A stretch of 44,535 nt of DNA, taken from Caldifarciminota bacterium. Its GTDB lineage: Bacteria > SDB-A. The translations under genes were made by a program, and so were the position numbers. Below the pieces are notes generated by a model, which searched no databases, was not told the origin of the DNA, and saw nothing but the letters and a program-made list of their open reading frames with translations. Shown one piece after another: positions 32,374 to 40,452 of the stretch; position 1 is the stretch's first letter; each line of letters begins with the position of its first letter. Where the stretch lies: positions 1 through 44,535 of the forward strand of contig JAFGIG010000094.1 of NCBI GenBank assembly GCA_016929715.1, in the 5' to 3' direction.

Positions 32374-33663
32374 GTGTTTAATTTAATCTTTTTGACGGCT
32401 TTGATATGTCAGCATAGCCTGACCATGACTTTGGACGATGCTATGTCCATATCTTTGGAAAACAACATAAGCATAAGAAAAGCCGAAGAGGATATTCTCT
32501 CTGCAAAAGCGGGATATAGAAAATCTCTGTCCTCTTTTCTTCCTACGATTTCATTTTCTTCTGCATATACGAGATATCCCGAAGAAATAACCCAGCCCAC
32601 AATAGGCGGAGGAGAAATTGTTTTGAGGGCTAAAGGAACTCATCAGACGGGCTTTTCCATGTCTCTTCCTGTTTTTACAGGAGGAGCGAGAATTGCCGGA
32701 GTGAAACTGAATTCATCTTTGCTGGAAATAGCCCGGAATGCGGAGGACATGACAAGAGACCAGATAGCTTTCGGAACTTTGTCTTCTTACCTTGGACTTG
32801 TTCAGGCTGTTAAATCTCTTAAAATAGCCACGGAATCTCTCGAGATGGCGAGAGAGAACCTCAATTTGACCAGCGAAATGACGAGAGTAGGAATGCTTAC
32901 AGGCCTCGATGTGGCAAGGGCGGAGGTGCGCCTTGCTCAGGAGGAGGCAAATCTTCTAAAAGCAGAAAACGACCTTGAAAACGCCGTTAATTCCCTCTGC
33001 GATATTCTTCAGATAGAAAAAACTCAAATCACAGTGGTGGAGCCGGTTTTTCACGGTGTAATTCTGCCCGGACCCGACAGCTGTTTGGAGGCGGCTCTGA
33101 ACGCGCCGACGATGTCGCTCGCTGAAGCTTCTCTTTCGACGGCGATAGCCGGCAAGTTATCTTCAGCGTCTTCCTTTTTGCCGACAGTCAGCCTTTTTGC
33201 GGGATACAACTGGTCCGGCAACAATTTTGAATTCGGTGAACCTAATTACTACGGAGGCGTTCAGCTTAGCTGGACTCTTTTTCAAGGGACAGCCAGAGTT
33301 CAGGACTTTTTAAGCTCTTCCTCTCAAGTTAGATCGGCGGAGCTCAACGTCATTGATGTTCGCGCCCAAACGGCAAGTTCAATAGAAAAACAATACAGGG
33401 ACGTAAAACAGGCGATTTTGCAGTATGAAAGCGCCCTTAAAACAGTCGAAGCGGCGAGGGAAGCATACGATTTGACCGATAAAATGTATAAAAACGGACT
33501 CGCCACTTCTCTTGAACTATTAGAGGCGGCAAATACGCTTGAACAGGCAAGGTTAGCCGAAGTTTCTTCATATTACGGCATTTATATTTCATACGCTCAG
33601 CTTCTGACTACGATGGGCGTTCTGAACGATTTCATATCCTCCGGAGGTCTCTATGAAAAATAA
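32374..33663 (+). CDS. TolC-family outer-membrane efflux channel
   Basis: This 429-residue outer-membrane factor has a short signal peptide and then two repeats of the TolC fold: long helices beginning TLDDAMSISLENN and beta segments such as GFSMSLPVFTGG and VQLSWTLFQG. The phrase MYKNGLATSLELLEAANTLEQARLAE is typical of the second repeat. GTG 32374 follows AAAGGAGGTTGC. It forms the outer-membrane duct for the adaptor and pump encoded next; the stop overlaps the adaptor gene by 11 bases. Confidence 0.93.
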   Translation: MFNLIFLTALICQHSLTMTLDDAMSISLENNISIRKAEEDILSAKAGYRKSLSSFLPTISFSSAYTRYPEEITQPTIGGGEIVLRAKGTHQTGFSMSLPVFTGGARIAGVKLNSSLLEIARNAEDMTRDQIAFGTLSSYLGLVQAVKSLKIATESLEMARENLNLTSEMTRVGMLTGLDVARAEVRLAQEEANLLKAENDLENAVNSLCDILQIEKTQITVVEPVFHGVILPGPDSCLEAALNAPTMSLAEASLSTAIAGKLSSASSFLPTVSLFAGYNWSGNNFEFGEPNYYGGVQLSWTLFQGTARVQDFLSSSSQVRSAELNVIDVRAQTASSIEKQYRDVKQAILQYESALKTVEAAREAYDLTDKMYKNGLATSLELLEAANTLEQARLAEVSSYYGIYISYAQLLTTMGVLNDFISSGGLYEK

Positions 33664-34726
33664 GACTAAGATTTTGTTCATTTTTACCGCGGCTCTTCTG
33701 CTTTCAGCCCTTCTGTCTTACGGCTGTTCAGGTAAGCCGAAAAACAACCGGACGCTTTTCACCAGCACGGTGAGAACAATCGAGATCGAGAAAGGCGAGT
33801 TTGTCGACAGAATAAGGTCTTCCGGCAAAATCGAAGGGCAGAGGGAAATCGATCTTTCTTTTAAGTCCGGCGGGCGTGTTCTATCAGTTTCCGTCGAGGT
33901 GGGCGATTTTGTGAGAAAAAACGATGTCATCGCGACCCTCGAGCAGACGGACTACTACGCGAACTATGTCCAGGCGCAGGCATCTTTCAACCAGGCTCAG
34001 GATAATTTCAGGAGAACAGAAGAGCTCTACTCATCTGGTCTTGTCTCGCAGGCACAGTATCAATCAGCCCAAACAGCTTTTCAGAGCGCGCAGGCGGCGT
34101 TGATGCTCGCCCAGTCAGCGATGTCTGGAGCTGTTATAAAGGCTCCTTTCGAAGGGACTATTACGGCAAGGGGCATTGACCCGCAGGAGATGGCGAGTCC
34201 CGGCGTCCCTTATTTCGGAATAGCCGATATGGACACGGTGAAAATAAAATTGAGCGTCAGTTCCGAAAATGTTACAAAAATCATTGCCGGCGCGTCGGCA
34301 TCACTGCAGGTCGACGCATTCAGGGGAATGACTTTTTATGGTTCAGTTGAAAGGGTCTATCCTGCGGCGGACAGGCAGACGGGGAAATTCACTATAGAAG
34401 TGATAGTTCCCAATCCGGAAAATGTCCTTTTGCCTGGCATGATAGGCCTTGCTTTAATCGAGATAGGCAGATATGAAGATGCCATCATTGTCCCGATTAA
34501 ATCAGTTCTCAGACAGGAGGGAGAGACTGTGGTCTTCAGGGCTTCGGGAGGAAAAGCCGTCAGAACAGTAATATCCCTTGAACAGCTAAACGATTCTTTC
34601 GGCATTGTGCTCTCGGGTCTCGAAGTGAGCGATACTGTCATAATAGCCGGTCAGGATTACATAGAGGACGGCTCTTTGATAAACTGCGTAATGTGCCCTG
34701 AATTCGGCCTCGGAGTTGAAAAATGA
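33653..34726 (+). CDS. RND efflux periplasmic adaptor lipoprotein (MFP)
   Basis: This 357-residue adaptor has a lipobox ending in Cys near residue 25 (SYGC). The lipoyl-like half (FKSGGRVLSVSVEVGDFVRKNDVIATLEQ), a helical hairpin with YSSGLVSQAQYQSAQTAFQ, and the second half VIKAPFEGTITARGIDPQEM follow. A beta-barrel domain and membrane-proximal domain complete it. It bridges the inner-membrane pump and TolC channel. GGAGGTCTCT precedes ATG 33653, which lies inside the end of the tolC gene; its own end overlaps the pump gene by the four bases ATGA. Confidence 0.93.
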   Translation: MKNKTKILFIFTAALLLSALLSYGCSGKPKNNRTLFTSTVRTIEIEKGEFVDRIRSSGKIEGQREIDLSFKSGGRVLSVSVEVGDFVRKNDVIATLEQTDYYANYVQAQASFNQAQDNFRRTEELYSSGLVSQAQYQSAQTAFQSAQAALMLAQSAMSGAVIKAPFEGTITARGIDPQEMASPGVPYFGIADMDTVKIKLSVSSENVTKIIAGASASLQVDAFRGMTFYGSVERVYPAADRQTGKFTIEVIVPNPENVLLPGMIGLALIEIGRYEDAIIVPIKSVLRQEGETVVFRASGGKAVRTVISLEQLNDSFGIVLSGLEVSDTVIIAGQDYIEDGSLINCVMCPEFGLGVEK

Positions 34727-37700
34727 AGATTTCCCAACAGGCGATTTCTGCCAATCTTACTGTCTTTATCCTCGCGATTTCCGCGGCGGCATTCGGAGTT
34801 TACTCTTATTTCAGCATTCCCGTGGAACTCACGCCGGACGTCAATATCCCCTGGATTTCAGTTACAGTCCCTTATCCCGGAGCGGCTCCGGAAGAGGTGG
34901 AGAAACAAATTTCGAAATTAATAGAAGAAGACTCGAGAGGGATGGACAACTTAAAACACGTCTATTCATTTTCTTCAAACAGCGGCGCTCAGATCTGGTA
35001 TGAATTTGAGATAGGTATAGACACGAAAGAGGCGAAGAGAGACGTTGAGGAGATATTAAACAGAGTTAAATACAAATTCCCAGAGGACGCACTTGATCCG
35101 GTCGTGATGGACATAAAGCTGAACGAAAGGCCGGTTATTCTTCTGACCCTTATAGCCGAAAACGGGAGCAGGCTTTCTTATGAAAACCTTAAAAAATATG
35201 CCGACGACATCGCGCCAATTTTTGAAGGCATAAAAGATGTCTCGAGGGTGGATATATTCGGTGGAAGGGAAAGGCAGTTTGTCGTCCTTTTAAGAGAAGA
35301 CAAACTCAGAGAATTCGGAATTACAATACCCATGATATTGGGAGCCATAAACAGCTCCAATCTCGACCTTCCCGCCGGTTCTGTAAATCTCGGAGACAGA
35401 GAGTTCAGTCTAAGGGTCCTCGGAGCATACAGATCAAAAGAAGATATTGAAAACACAATAGTGTCGATTACGCCAAACGGACCTGTTTATGTCTCGGATG
35501 TCGCGACCGTCAGAGACACTCTCGAAAAAACAACTTCCTATTCGAGGTTCAACGGAAACCAGTCGGTTACTCTTGCCATATACAAAAAGACGAGTGGAAA
35601 CACTATAGGCATTTCAGAGAATATACAAAAAACTCTCAAAGAGATAAAAGACGGCCTCCCGCAAGGTTTAAGCTTCGACGTGACGTTCGATCAGGCGGAT
35701 TATATAAACGAGAACCTCAATCAGCTCAAGCAGAATGCGGTTTTTGGAGCGATTCTCGTAATTTTAATACTCGTTATAGGCATAGGCTGGAGAAATGCTG
35801 TTCTCGTCATGACTGCAATTCCGCTGATTATACTTGTTTCTTTCGGCGCTTTGTTTCTTCTCGGTTATTCGCTTAACAACATAACGCTTTTTTCTCTTAT
35901 ACTTCTCGTCGGAATGATAGTTGACGGAGCGATAATAGTAGTCGAGAGCACATACAGGCATCTTGAATACGGATTTGACAGGGTGACCGCCGCGAGAAAG
36001 GGAATTGACGAGGTTGGAAGCGCAGTCCTCGCCTCCGCACTGACGACTATGGCGGCGTTTTTTCCTATGTTCATGATAAAAGGCGTCACCGGCGAATTCA
36101 TGAAACTTATACCGATAACCGTTGTTATCGCGCTGTCGGCTTCGATAATTGTGGATCACCTCGTCATTCCGGCTGTCGCTTCGAGGTTTGTCGTTTATCA
36201 TAAAAAAGCCGCAAGGAGAAAAGAGAAATGGGCAACGTCATTGCCTATGAGATACTACAGAAAAATTTTAGACTGGGCTCTATCTCACAGAATAAAGACG
36301 CTTTTAATCGCTTCAGGGGCTTTTTTAGCATCTTTGACCCTTTTGCCCCTTGTTGGTTTCGAACTCTGGCCGAAAAGCGGTTTTGGACAGTTTTCAGTCA
36401 TGGTATCTGTCCCCAACGGGACTCCGACAGAGACGCTGGACGATATTTCTAAAAAGATAGAGAACCTTATCGAAGAAATTCCTGAAGTAGAGAAATACAC
36501 TTCCAACGTAAGCGGAAGAGGAGCTGAAATAGAAGTCCAGTTATTTGAGGGGGCTGACAAAAACGACCTCGAAGTCAGAGAAATATTAAGAGAGAAAATA
36601 GATTCGATAAGACATGATATAGCCGAAGCCCGTGTTGAAATGGAAGGGCAGACAATGGGTCCGCCGACGGGCGCTCCAATACAGATAGAGATAAAAGGAG
36701 ACAACATATCCGTTCTTATGGATATAGCCTTTAAGGTAAAGCAGTTTCTGCGTCAGCAGGAAGGAACTCGAAATGTAAAAGACGACTTCGGCTCCGGCTC
36801 TCCTGAGGTGGAAGTCCGCATAAAAAGGAGAGAAGCCGCCTTCTACGGAGTCACCCCCGCGGACATAGTCCAGACCGTCTCTGTTTCTTTCAACGGCACT
36901 GAGGCGACTGAAGTCTATTTGGGAGATGACAAGATAAAAGTCAGGGTGGAACTGCTTGAAGGCGACAAAACTTTGGAAGTTCTGAAATCTTTTCCCATCC
37001 CGACGAGAACCGGCTCTACCGTCCCTCTCGAACAAGTGGCAGAAGTCGAGGTCACTTCAGGTTTTTCGAGGATAAACAGGGTGGACGGCAAAAGGCAGGT
37101 CACTGTAAATTCGGATGTCTATGGAGTTCTGCCCATAGATGTAATAAGAAAACTCACACCTTTCATAGATTCCATACAGGAACCCGGATACACAATAAAT
37201 ATTACAGGCGAAAAACAGCAGATGGAGGAGGATTTCAGCAGCCTCGGTATCGCCCTCATTGTCGGAATAGCACTCATTTACATTATAATGGTCATTCAGT
37301 TTCAGTCCCTTTCACATCCATTCGTCATAATGTTCACCGTTCCTTTTTCTATTATCGGAGTGATGTTTGGCTTAATGATTACGAGAAACCATTTCGGCGT
37401 CATGCCTTTTATAGGCACAATTGCACTTGTCGGAATAGTAGTAAATGACGCGATAGTGCTTGTAACATACACAAACAAGCTGAGAAAAGACGGCATGCCC
37501 ATATATCAGGCACTCAGGAAAGCCGGCCCGGTTCGGTTGAGGCCGATTCTTATGACTTCAATAACGACAATGGGCGGGATGATGCCGCTTGCCCTCGGAA
37601 TTGGAGTGAGATACAAATTCTGGGGCCCCATGGTCTGGCCTATAATCTTCGGCCTTCTTTTCTCTACAATGCTTACCCTAATAGTGATACCCGTCGTATA

Positions 37701-37770
37701 TTCTTTCATAAACAGGGCGGGAAAAATGCCGAAAGATCTCGAACCCGTGGATATCAATCAAAGCGATTAA
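34723..37770 (+). CDS. RND multidrug efflux pump (AcrB family)
   Basis: This 1015-residue inner-membrane pump follows the AcrB/HAE1 plan. The N-terminal helix lies in ISANLTVFILAISAAAFGVYSYFSIP, followed by two large periplasmic loops and two sets of about six helices. Proton-relay acids lie in the fourth helix (LVGMIVDGAIIVVES, where AcrB has Asp-Asp), and a matching phrase in the second half is LVGIVVNDAIVLVTY. The single Asp plus Gly variant differs from AcrB's DD pair and resembles pumps of the HAE2/metal or lipid type. Substrate cannot be told. The operon ends with a hairpin and a terminator. Confidence 0.94.
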   Translation: MKISQQAISANLTVFILAISAAAFGVYSYFSIPVELTPDVNIPWISVTVPYPGAAPEEVEKQISKLIEEDSRGMDNLKHVYSFSSNSGAQIWYEFEIGIDTKEAKRDVEEILNRVKYKFPEDALDPVVMDIKLNERPVILLTLIAENGSRLSYENLKKYADDIAPIFEGIKDVSRVDIFGGRERQFVVLLREDKLREFGITIPMILGAINSSNLDLPAGSVNLGDREFSLRVLGAYRSKEDIENTIVSITPNGPVYVSDVATVRDTLEKTTSYSRFNGNQSVTLAIYKKTSGNTIGISENIQKTLKEIKDGLPQGLSFDVTFDQADYINENLNQLKQNAVFGAILVILILVIGIGWRNAVLVMTAIPLIILVSFGALFLLGYSLNNITLFSLILLVGMIVDGAIIVVESTYRHLEYGFDRVTAARKGIDEVGSAVLASALTTMAAFFPMFMIKGVTGEFMKLIPITVVIALSASIIVDHLVIPAVASRFVVYHKKAARRKEKWATSLPMRYYRKILDWALSHRIKTLLIASGAFLASLTLLPLVGFELWPKSGFGQFSVMVSVPNGTPTETLDDISKKIENLIEEIPEVEKYTSNVSGRGAEIEVQLFEGADKNDLEVREILREKIDSIRHDIAEARVEMEGQTMGPPTGAPIQIEIKGDNISVLMDIAFKVKQFLRQQEGTRNVKDDFGSGSPEVEVRIKRREAAFYGVTPADIVQTVSVSFNGTEATEVYLGDDKIKVRVELLEGDKTLEVLKSFPIPTRTGSTVPLEQVAEVEVTSGFSRINRVDGKRQVTVNSDVYGVLPIDVIRKLTPFIDSIQEPGYTINITGEKQQMEEDFSSLGIALIVGIALIYIIMVIQFQSLSHPFVIMFTVPFSIIGVMFGLMITRNHFGVMPFIGTIALVGIVVNDAIVLVTYTNKLRKDGMPIYQALRKAGPVRLRPILMTSITTMGGMMPLALGIGVRYKFWGPMVWPIIFGLLFSTMLTLIVIPVVYSFINRAGKMPKDLEPVDINQSD

Positions 37771-37777
37771 TATAGAG

Positions 37778-37815
37778 TTTGTTACAAAGAGTCCAATAGG
37801 GCTCTTTGTAACAAA
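37778..37815 (+). repeat. Long hairpin after the RND pump gene
   Basis: TTTGTTACAAAGAGTCC (37778-37794) pairs with GGGCTCTTTGTAACAAA (37799-37815) over 17 positions, one being a U-G wobble, around the loop AATA. There is no T-run after it, so it looks like a 3' mRNA stabiliser or processing element preceding the true terminator rather than a stand-alone terminator. Confidence 0.7.
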
Positions 37816-37847
37816 GTTAAAGAAAAGATGAAAATAAATTCATTGCT

Positions 37848-37870
37848 GTGAAATAAATTTCACTTTTTTT
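37848..37870 (+). terminator. Intrinsic terminator of the efflux operon
   Basis: GTGAAA (37848-37853) and TTTCAC (37858-37863) form a short stem with loop TAAA, followed directly by seven T residues (37864-37870). The stem is AT-rich but the T-run and position 78 bases after the pump stop support a terminator. Confidence 0.6.
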
Positions 37871-37958
37871 GTAAAATTAAGTTATCCCCAAAAATTATTT
37901 ATATATGCAAGTTATTAAATAACGAGCTATGTGATAATTTTGATGTAATAAGAATTTC

Positions 37959-37972
37959 GGCAAAGATATTGC
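37959..37972 (+). promoter_or_regulatory. Candidate sigma54 promoter of the pilin operon
   Basis: CGGCAAAGATATTGCC contains GG (37959-37960) and GC (37971-37972) with exactly ten bases between, the -24/-12 spacing of sigma54, plus GGCA and TTGC core matches. A start near 37984 would leave about 22 bases of leader containing GGAGG. Type IV pilin genes are often sigma54-driven. No sigma54 activator gene is in view. Confidence 0.4.
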
Positions 37973-38005
37973 CTATACGATAACATGATATTACGGAGGT
38001 CTTCT

Positions 38006-38467
38006 ATGGATAAAAAAGGTTTTTCGATAATCGAACTCATGGTCGTTGTCGTCCTCATGGGTTTGATTGTCTCGATATCGATCCCTCTTGTCAGGGCGCT
38101 CAACGACAAAGTGGACAGGACGACAAGGCAGATCATTGGCGCCGTCAGAGAAGCGAGAGAGCTCGCCATAACGAAAGCCGATACAGTCCTGATGAGGTTC
38201 AACAGCCCTTCGGGGCAATACGAACTGTGCAAGTGGCAGGGAGGAGTCCCCGGTTCAGCTCAATCTCTCGGGATAAAAGGAGAAATACCAAGCGGTGTCA
38301 CGCTGAGCGCGGGTTTTTACGGCGAGATTTTTTTTCTGCCGACAGGGTCGGTGACTTACTCGCTCGGAACAGCCCCGACAGATTCAGTGATGATATCCAG
38401 CGGAAACAGAAAACTTTCCGTCAAAGTGATCCCCGCGACCGGAATCGCGAGAATCGTGAAATATTGA
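38006..38467 (+). CDS. Type IV pilus minor pilin, FimT/GspH-like
   Basis: This 153-residue prepilin has the class III signal MDKKG-FSIIELMVVVV, with cleavage after Gly5 and the conserved Glu at position 5 of the mature protein. A helix with VRALNDKVDRTTRQIIGAVREARELA follows, as in GspH/FimT. ATG 38006 follows GGAGGTCTTCT; the in-frame ATG 37985 would displace the signal. The C-terminal part is beta-rich, with a GIARI-V end. It is the first gene of the minor pilin set, the usual place for FimT. Confidence 0.88.
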   Translation: MDKKGFSIIELMVVVVLMGLIVSISIPLVRALNDKVDRTTRQIIGAVREARELAITKADTVLMRFNSPSGQYELCKWQGGVPGSAQSLGIKGEIPSGVTLSAGFYGEIFFLPTGSVTYSLGTAPTDSVMISSGNRKLSVKVIPATGIARIVKY

Positions 38468-38477
38468 GGGGGCAAAG

Positions 38478-38828
38478 ATGAAGAGAGGTTTTTCATATCT
38501 CGAAGTCCTCGTTGTCGTAGTCCTTTTTGCTATAGGCATAGTGGCACTCGGAGCGGCGAGAGTCAGGACGATGGAGGCTGAGCTGAGCGTCCGCATTGAG
38601 AAAAAGGCTATAAACGACCTTGAGGATTTCATGGAGTGGATAAAGAGCATAGACTATGACCTGATAGCCGACGGTGATTCGACTTTCGGTTCGACGAGAA
38701 TTGTCTGGACTGTTACGCCGGATCCCACGGGTCTTAGGGCAAAAAATCTCATGGTTGTCTATTCCTGGAGAAACAGGCTGAATCAGCAGGTCTATGACTC
38801 CATTTTAACCTATGTAGCCGAGAGGTGA
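38478..38828 (+). CDS. Type IV pilus minor pilin, PilV-like
   Basis: This 116-residue prepilin starts MKRG-FSYLEVLVVVVLFAIGIVALG, a class III prepilin signal with Glu5 conserved and the long helix typical of PilV/PilI. ATG 38478 follows GGGGGCAAAG, ten bases after the first pilin. At 116 residues it is short for PilV. Assignment to PilV rather than another minor pilin rests mainly on gene order. Confidence 0.8.
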   Translation: MKRGFSYLEVLVVVVLFAIGIVALGAARVRTMEAELSVRIEKKAINDLEDFMEWIKSIDYDLIADGDSTFGSTRIVWTVTPDPTGLRAKNLMVVYSWRNRLNQQVYDSILTYVAER

Positions 38829-38833
38829 TACCC

Positions 38834-39439
38834 ATGAAAAAAGGATTTTCGCTCATAGAGCTTCTCGGTGCTCTGACAATGGGACTCGCCTTAATCGGCG
38901 TCCTCGTATTTTACTACACACAGGAACGCAACCATCAGTCTGTTATGGAAGGAAGGTCCGAGGCGATGCAGTCCGCTGAGGCGATATTGAGGATTGCCGC
39001 GAAAGAAATGAGGGCTATTCCCGGAAACACGAGAGAGTTCGGGGACACGACAATTTTTAAGGTATTCAAACTTCACTATAATCCAAACGGAAACGACTCT
39101 TTTTGTTATTATGCCGACGTATATCCTGAAGCCACTTTCGGAAACGGAGCACTCGACACGGCTTTCGAGACTTTCGGTATAATTTACGACGCGGCTTCTA
39201 AAAATGTCTATAACAGCAGATATACAGGAGGAGTATATACTTACAATCTTCTCATTCCCGGCGTAGAAAATTTCGACATAGTCCCTTATGACGAGAACGA
39301 TTCCGTCACAGCCACCACTCTCGACGTAACGCACGTCGAACTGAGGGTCACGACATATAACCAAAGAGCTGTGAGAAATCAGACGTCAGCGGACACTATA
39401 ACTTTCAGCAGAATTGTCACCATAAGAAGCAGGATGTAA
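38834..39439 (+). CDS. Type IV pilus minor pilin, PilW-like
   Basis: This 201-residue prepilin begins MKKG-FSLIELLGALTMGLALIGVLVFYY, again cleaved after Gly with Glu5 present. I chose ATG 38834, six bases after AGGTGA, over an in-frame GTG at 38825. The body is beta-rich with many Thr/Asn and the phrase THVELRVTTYNQRA, as in PilW/GspJ-like proteins. It probably primes pilus assembly with the neighbouring minor pilins. Confidence 0.82.
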   Translation: MKKGFSLIELLGALTMGLALIGVLVFYYTQERNHQSVMEGRSEAMQSAEAILRIAAKEMRAIPGNTREFGDTTIFKVFKLHYNPNGNDSFCYYADVYPEATFGNGALDTAFETFGIIYDAASKNVYNSRYTGGVYTYNLLIPGVENFDIVPYDENDSVTATTLDVTHVELRVTTYNQRAVRNQTSADTITFSRIVTIRSRM

Positions 39440-39448
39440 GGGGGTAAG

Positions 39449-39892
39449 ATGAACAGAAAAGGAATAGCGCTCATACTGGCCCTGAGCATTCTCGTCGCTG
39501 GCGCGCTTCTCGTCGGAGCGGCTTTCATGCTCGCTATTTCCGACATGAGGATAACAGACGTTATTAAGCATAAAACTCAGGCTTTCAGGGGGACTGAAGC
39601 CGGAGCGGAAAGAGTTACGGCGACACTCGGGACTGTATATCAGCCCGACCACGGCGACTCTTTTTCAATTGGAAATGTCTGGTGCCAAGTCGACACTATG
39701 ACCAAGACGACAAAAATTCTGCCCGGCTACACGTCGTCATGGACCGCAAACGAGAGAGCGCTCGTGGCGTTGAATTATTCTTACAAGATAACCGGAGAAG
39801 AACAGATAACATCGCCCCGCAAAGGACGTTCACAGATACTCGTCGGCACCACTGCTGCGCCTGTGCCCGGCGGGACGACTGGTTATCCGTAA
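39449..39892 (+). CDS. PilX-like pilus assembly protein
   Basis: This 147-residue protein has an N-terminal MNRKG-IALILALSILVAGALLVGAAFMLA segment followed by TQAFRGTEAGAERVTA, matching the PilX N-terminal pattern in which the prepilin Glu5 is replaced and an A-x-x-A-G-A-E-R stretch follows the helix. ATG 39449 follows GGGGGTAAG. Its position between PilW-like and PilY1 genes is that of pilX. The C-terminus is beta-rich and ends in Pro/Gly/Thr repeats. Confidence 0.78.
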   Translation: MNRKGIALILALSILVAGALLVGAAFMLAISDMRITDVIKHKTQAFRGTEAGAERVTATLGTVYQPDHGDSFSIGNVWCQVDTMTKTTKILPGYTSSWTANERALVALNYSYKITGEEQITSPRKGRSQILVGTTAAPVPGGTTGYP

Positions 39893-39905
39893 AGGAGGAA
39901 TGGAT

Positions 39906-40442
39906 ATGCTCAAGGTCACGATGATTATTGTTCTGACTTTTTTTGTCTTTCACAGCGCTTCGGCGCATGAACAAAACGAGGATATGGCACCTCCGCAGGA
40001 GAGAGAGCAGGTCAAATGGTTTTCGCTGAGAACACCCGGTCCTACCGTCTCTTCGACCGCCCTTGAAACAGACGATATCCGAAAAGCTGTTCTCGAAGAT
40101 TACCAAAAAAGAAATGATCCCTCTCTCCCCTCGGGTGTCTTGCTATACGATCCGGTTGTGATTTACATTCACGGGCCGGACGAATACGGCTTCGAAATCG
40201 GAAGCCTGAGAGGCTACGCCCCGGGTTTCCCCTTGAGGCTCCCTGAAAAAATTCAAGTCTCATTCATGGGAAAAGTATTAAACAAAGACTCGTGGCACTA
40301 CGCGGTGAACGTATTTGAAGACAGCGGTTTCAACGCCGAAGGAATTTACTACACCGTGATGGAGATTCAGCTCGGATCCGGGAAGGCTTGCCTGCCCATG
40401 GCTCTGGTAGTAGATCAACGCGCATCACAGGGAACGAGGTAA
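39906..40442 (+). CDS. Unrecognised secreted protein between pilX and pilY1
   Basis: This 178-residue protein has a signal peptide (MLKVTMIIVLTFFVFHSASA-H, cleavage near residue 20). I prefer ATG 39906, seven bases after GGAGG, over ATG 39900, which nearly touches it. The mature part is mixed alpha-beta with VVIYIHGPDEYGFEIGSLRG. I do not know a domain. The gene is inserted between pilX-like and pilY1 with about ten-base gaps, a place usually empty in the standard fimT-pilV-pilW-pilX-pilY1 order, so it may be a pilus-tip or assembly factor specific to this lineage. Confidence 0.78.
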   Translation: MLKVTMIIVLTFFVFHSASAHEQNEDMAPPQEREQVKWFSLRTPGPTVSSTALETDDIRKAVLEDYQKRNDPSLPSGVLLYDPVVIYIHGPDEYGFEIGSLRGYAPGFPLRLPEKIQVSFMGKVLNKDSWHYAVNVFEDSGFNAEGIYYTVMEIQLGSGKACLPMALVVDQRASQGTR

Positions 40443-40452
40443 GGGGGATAAT

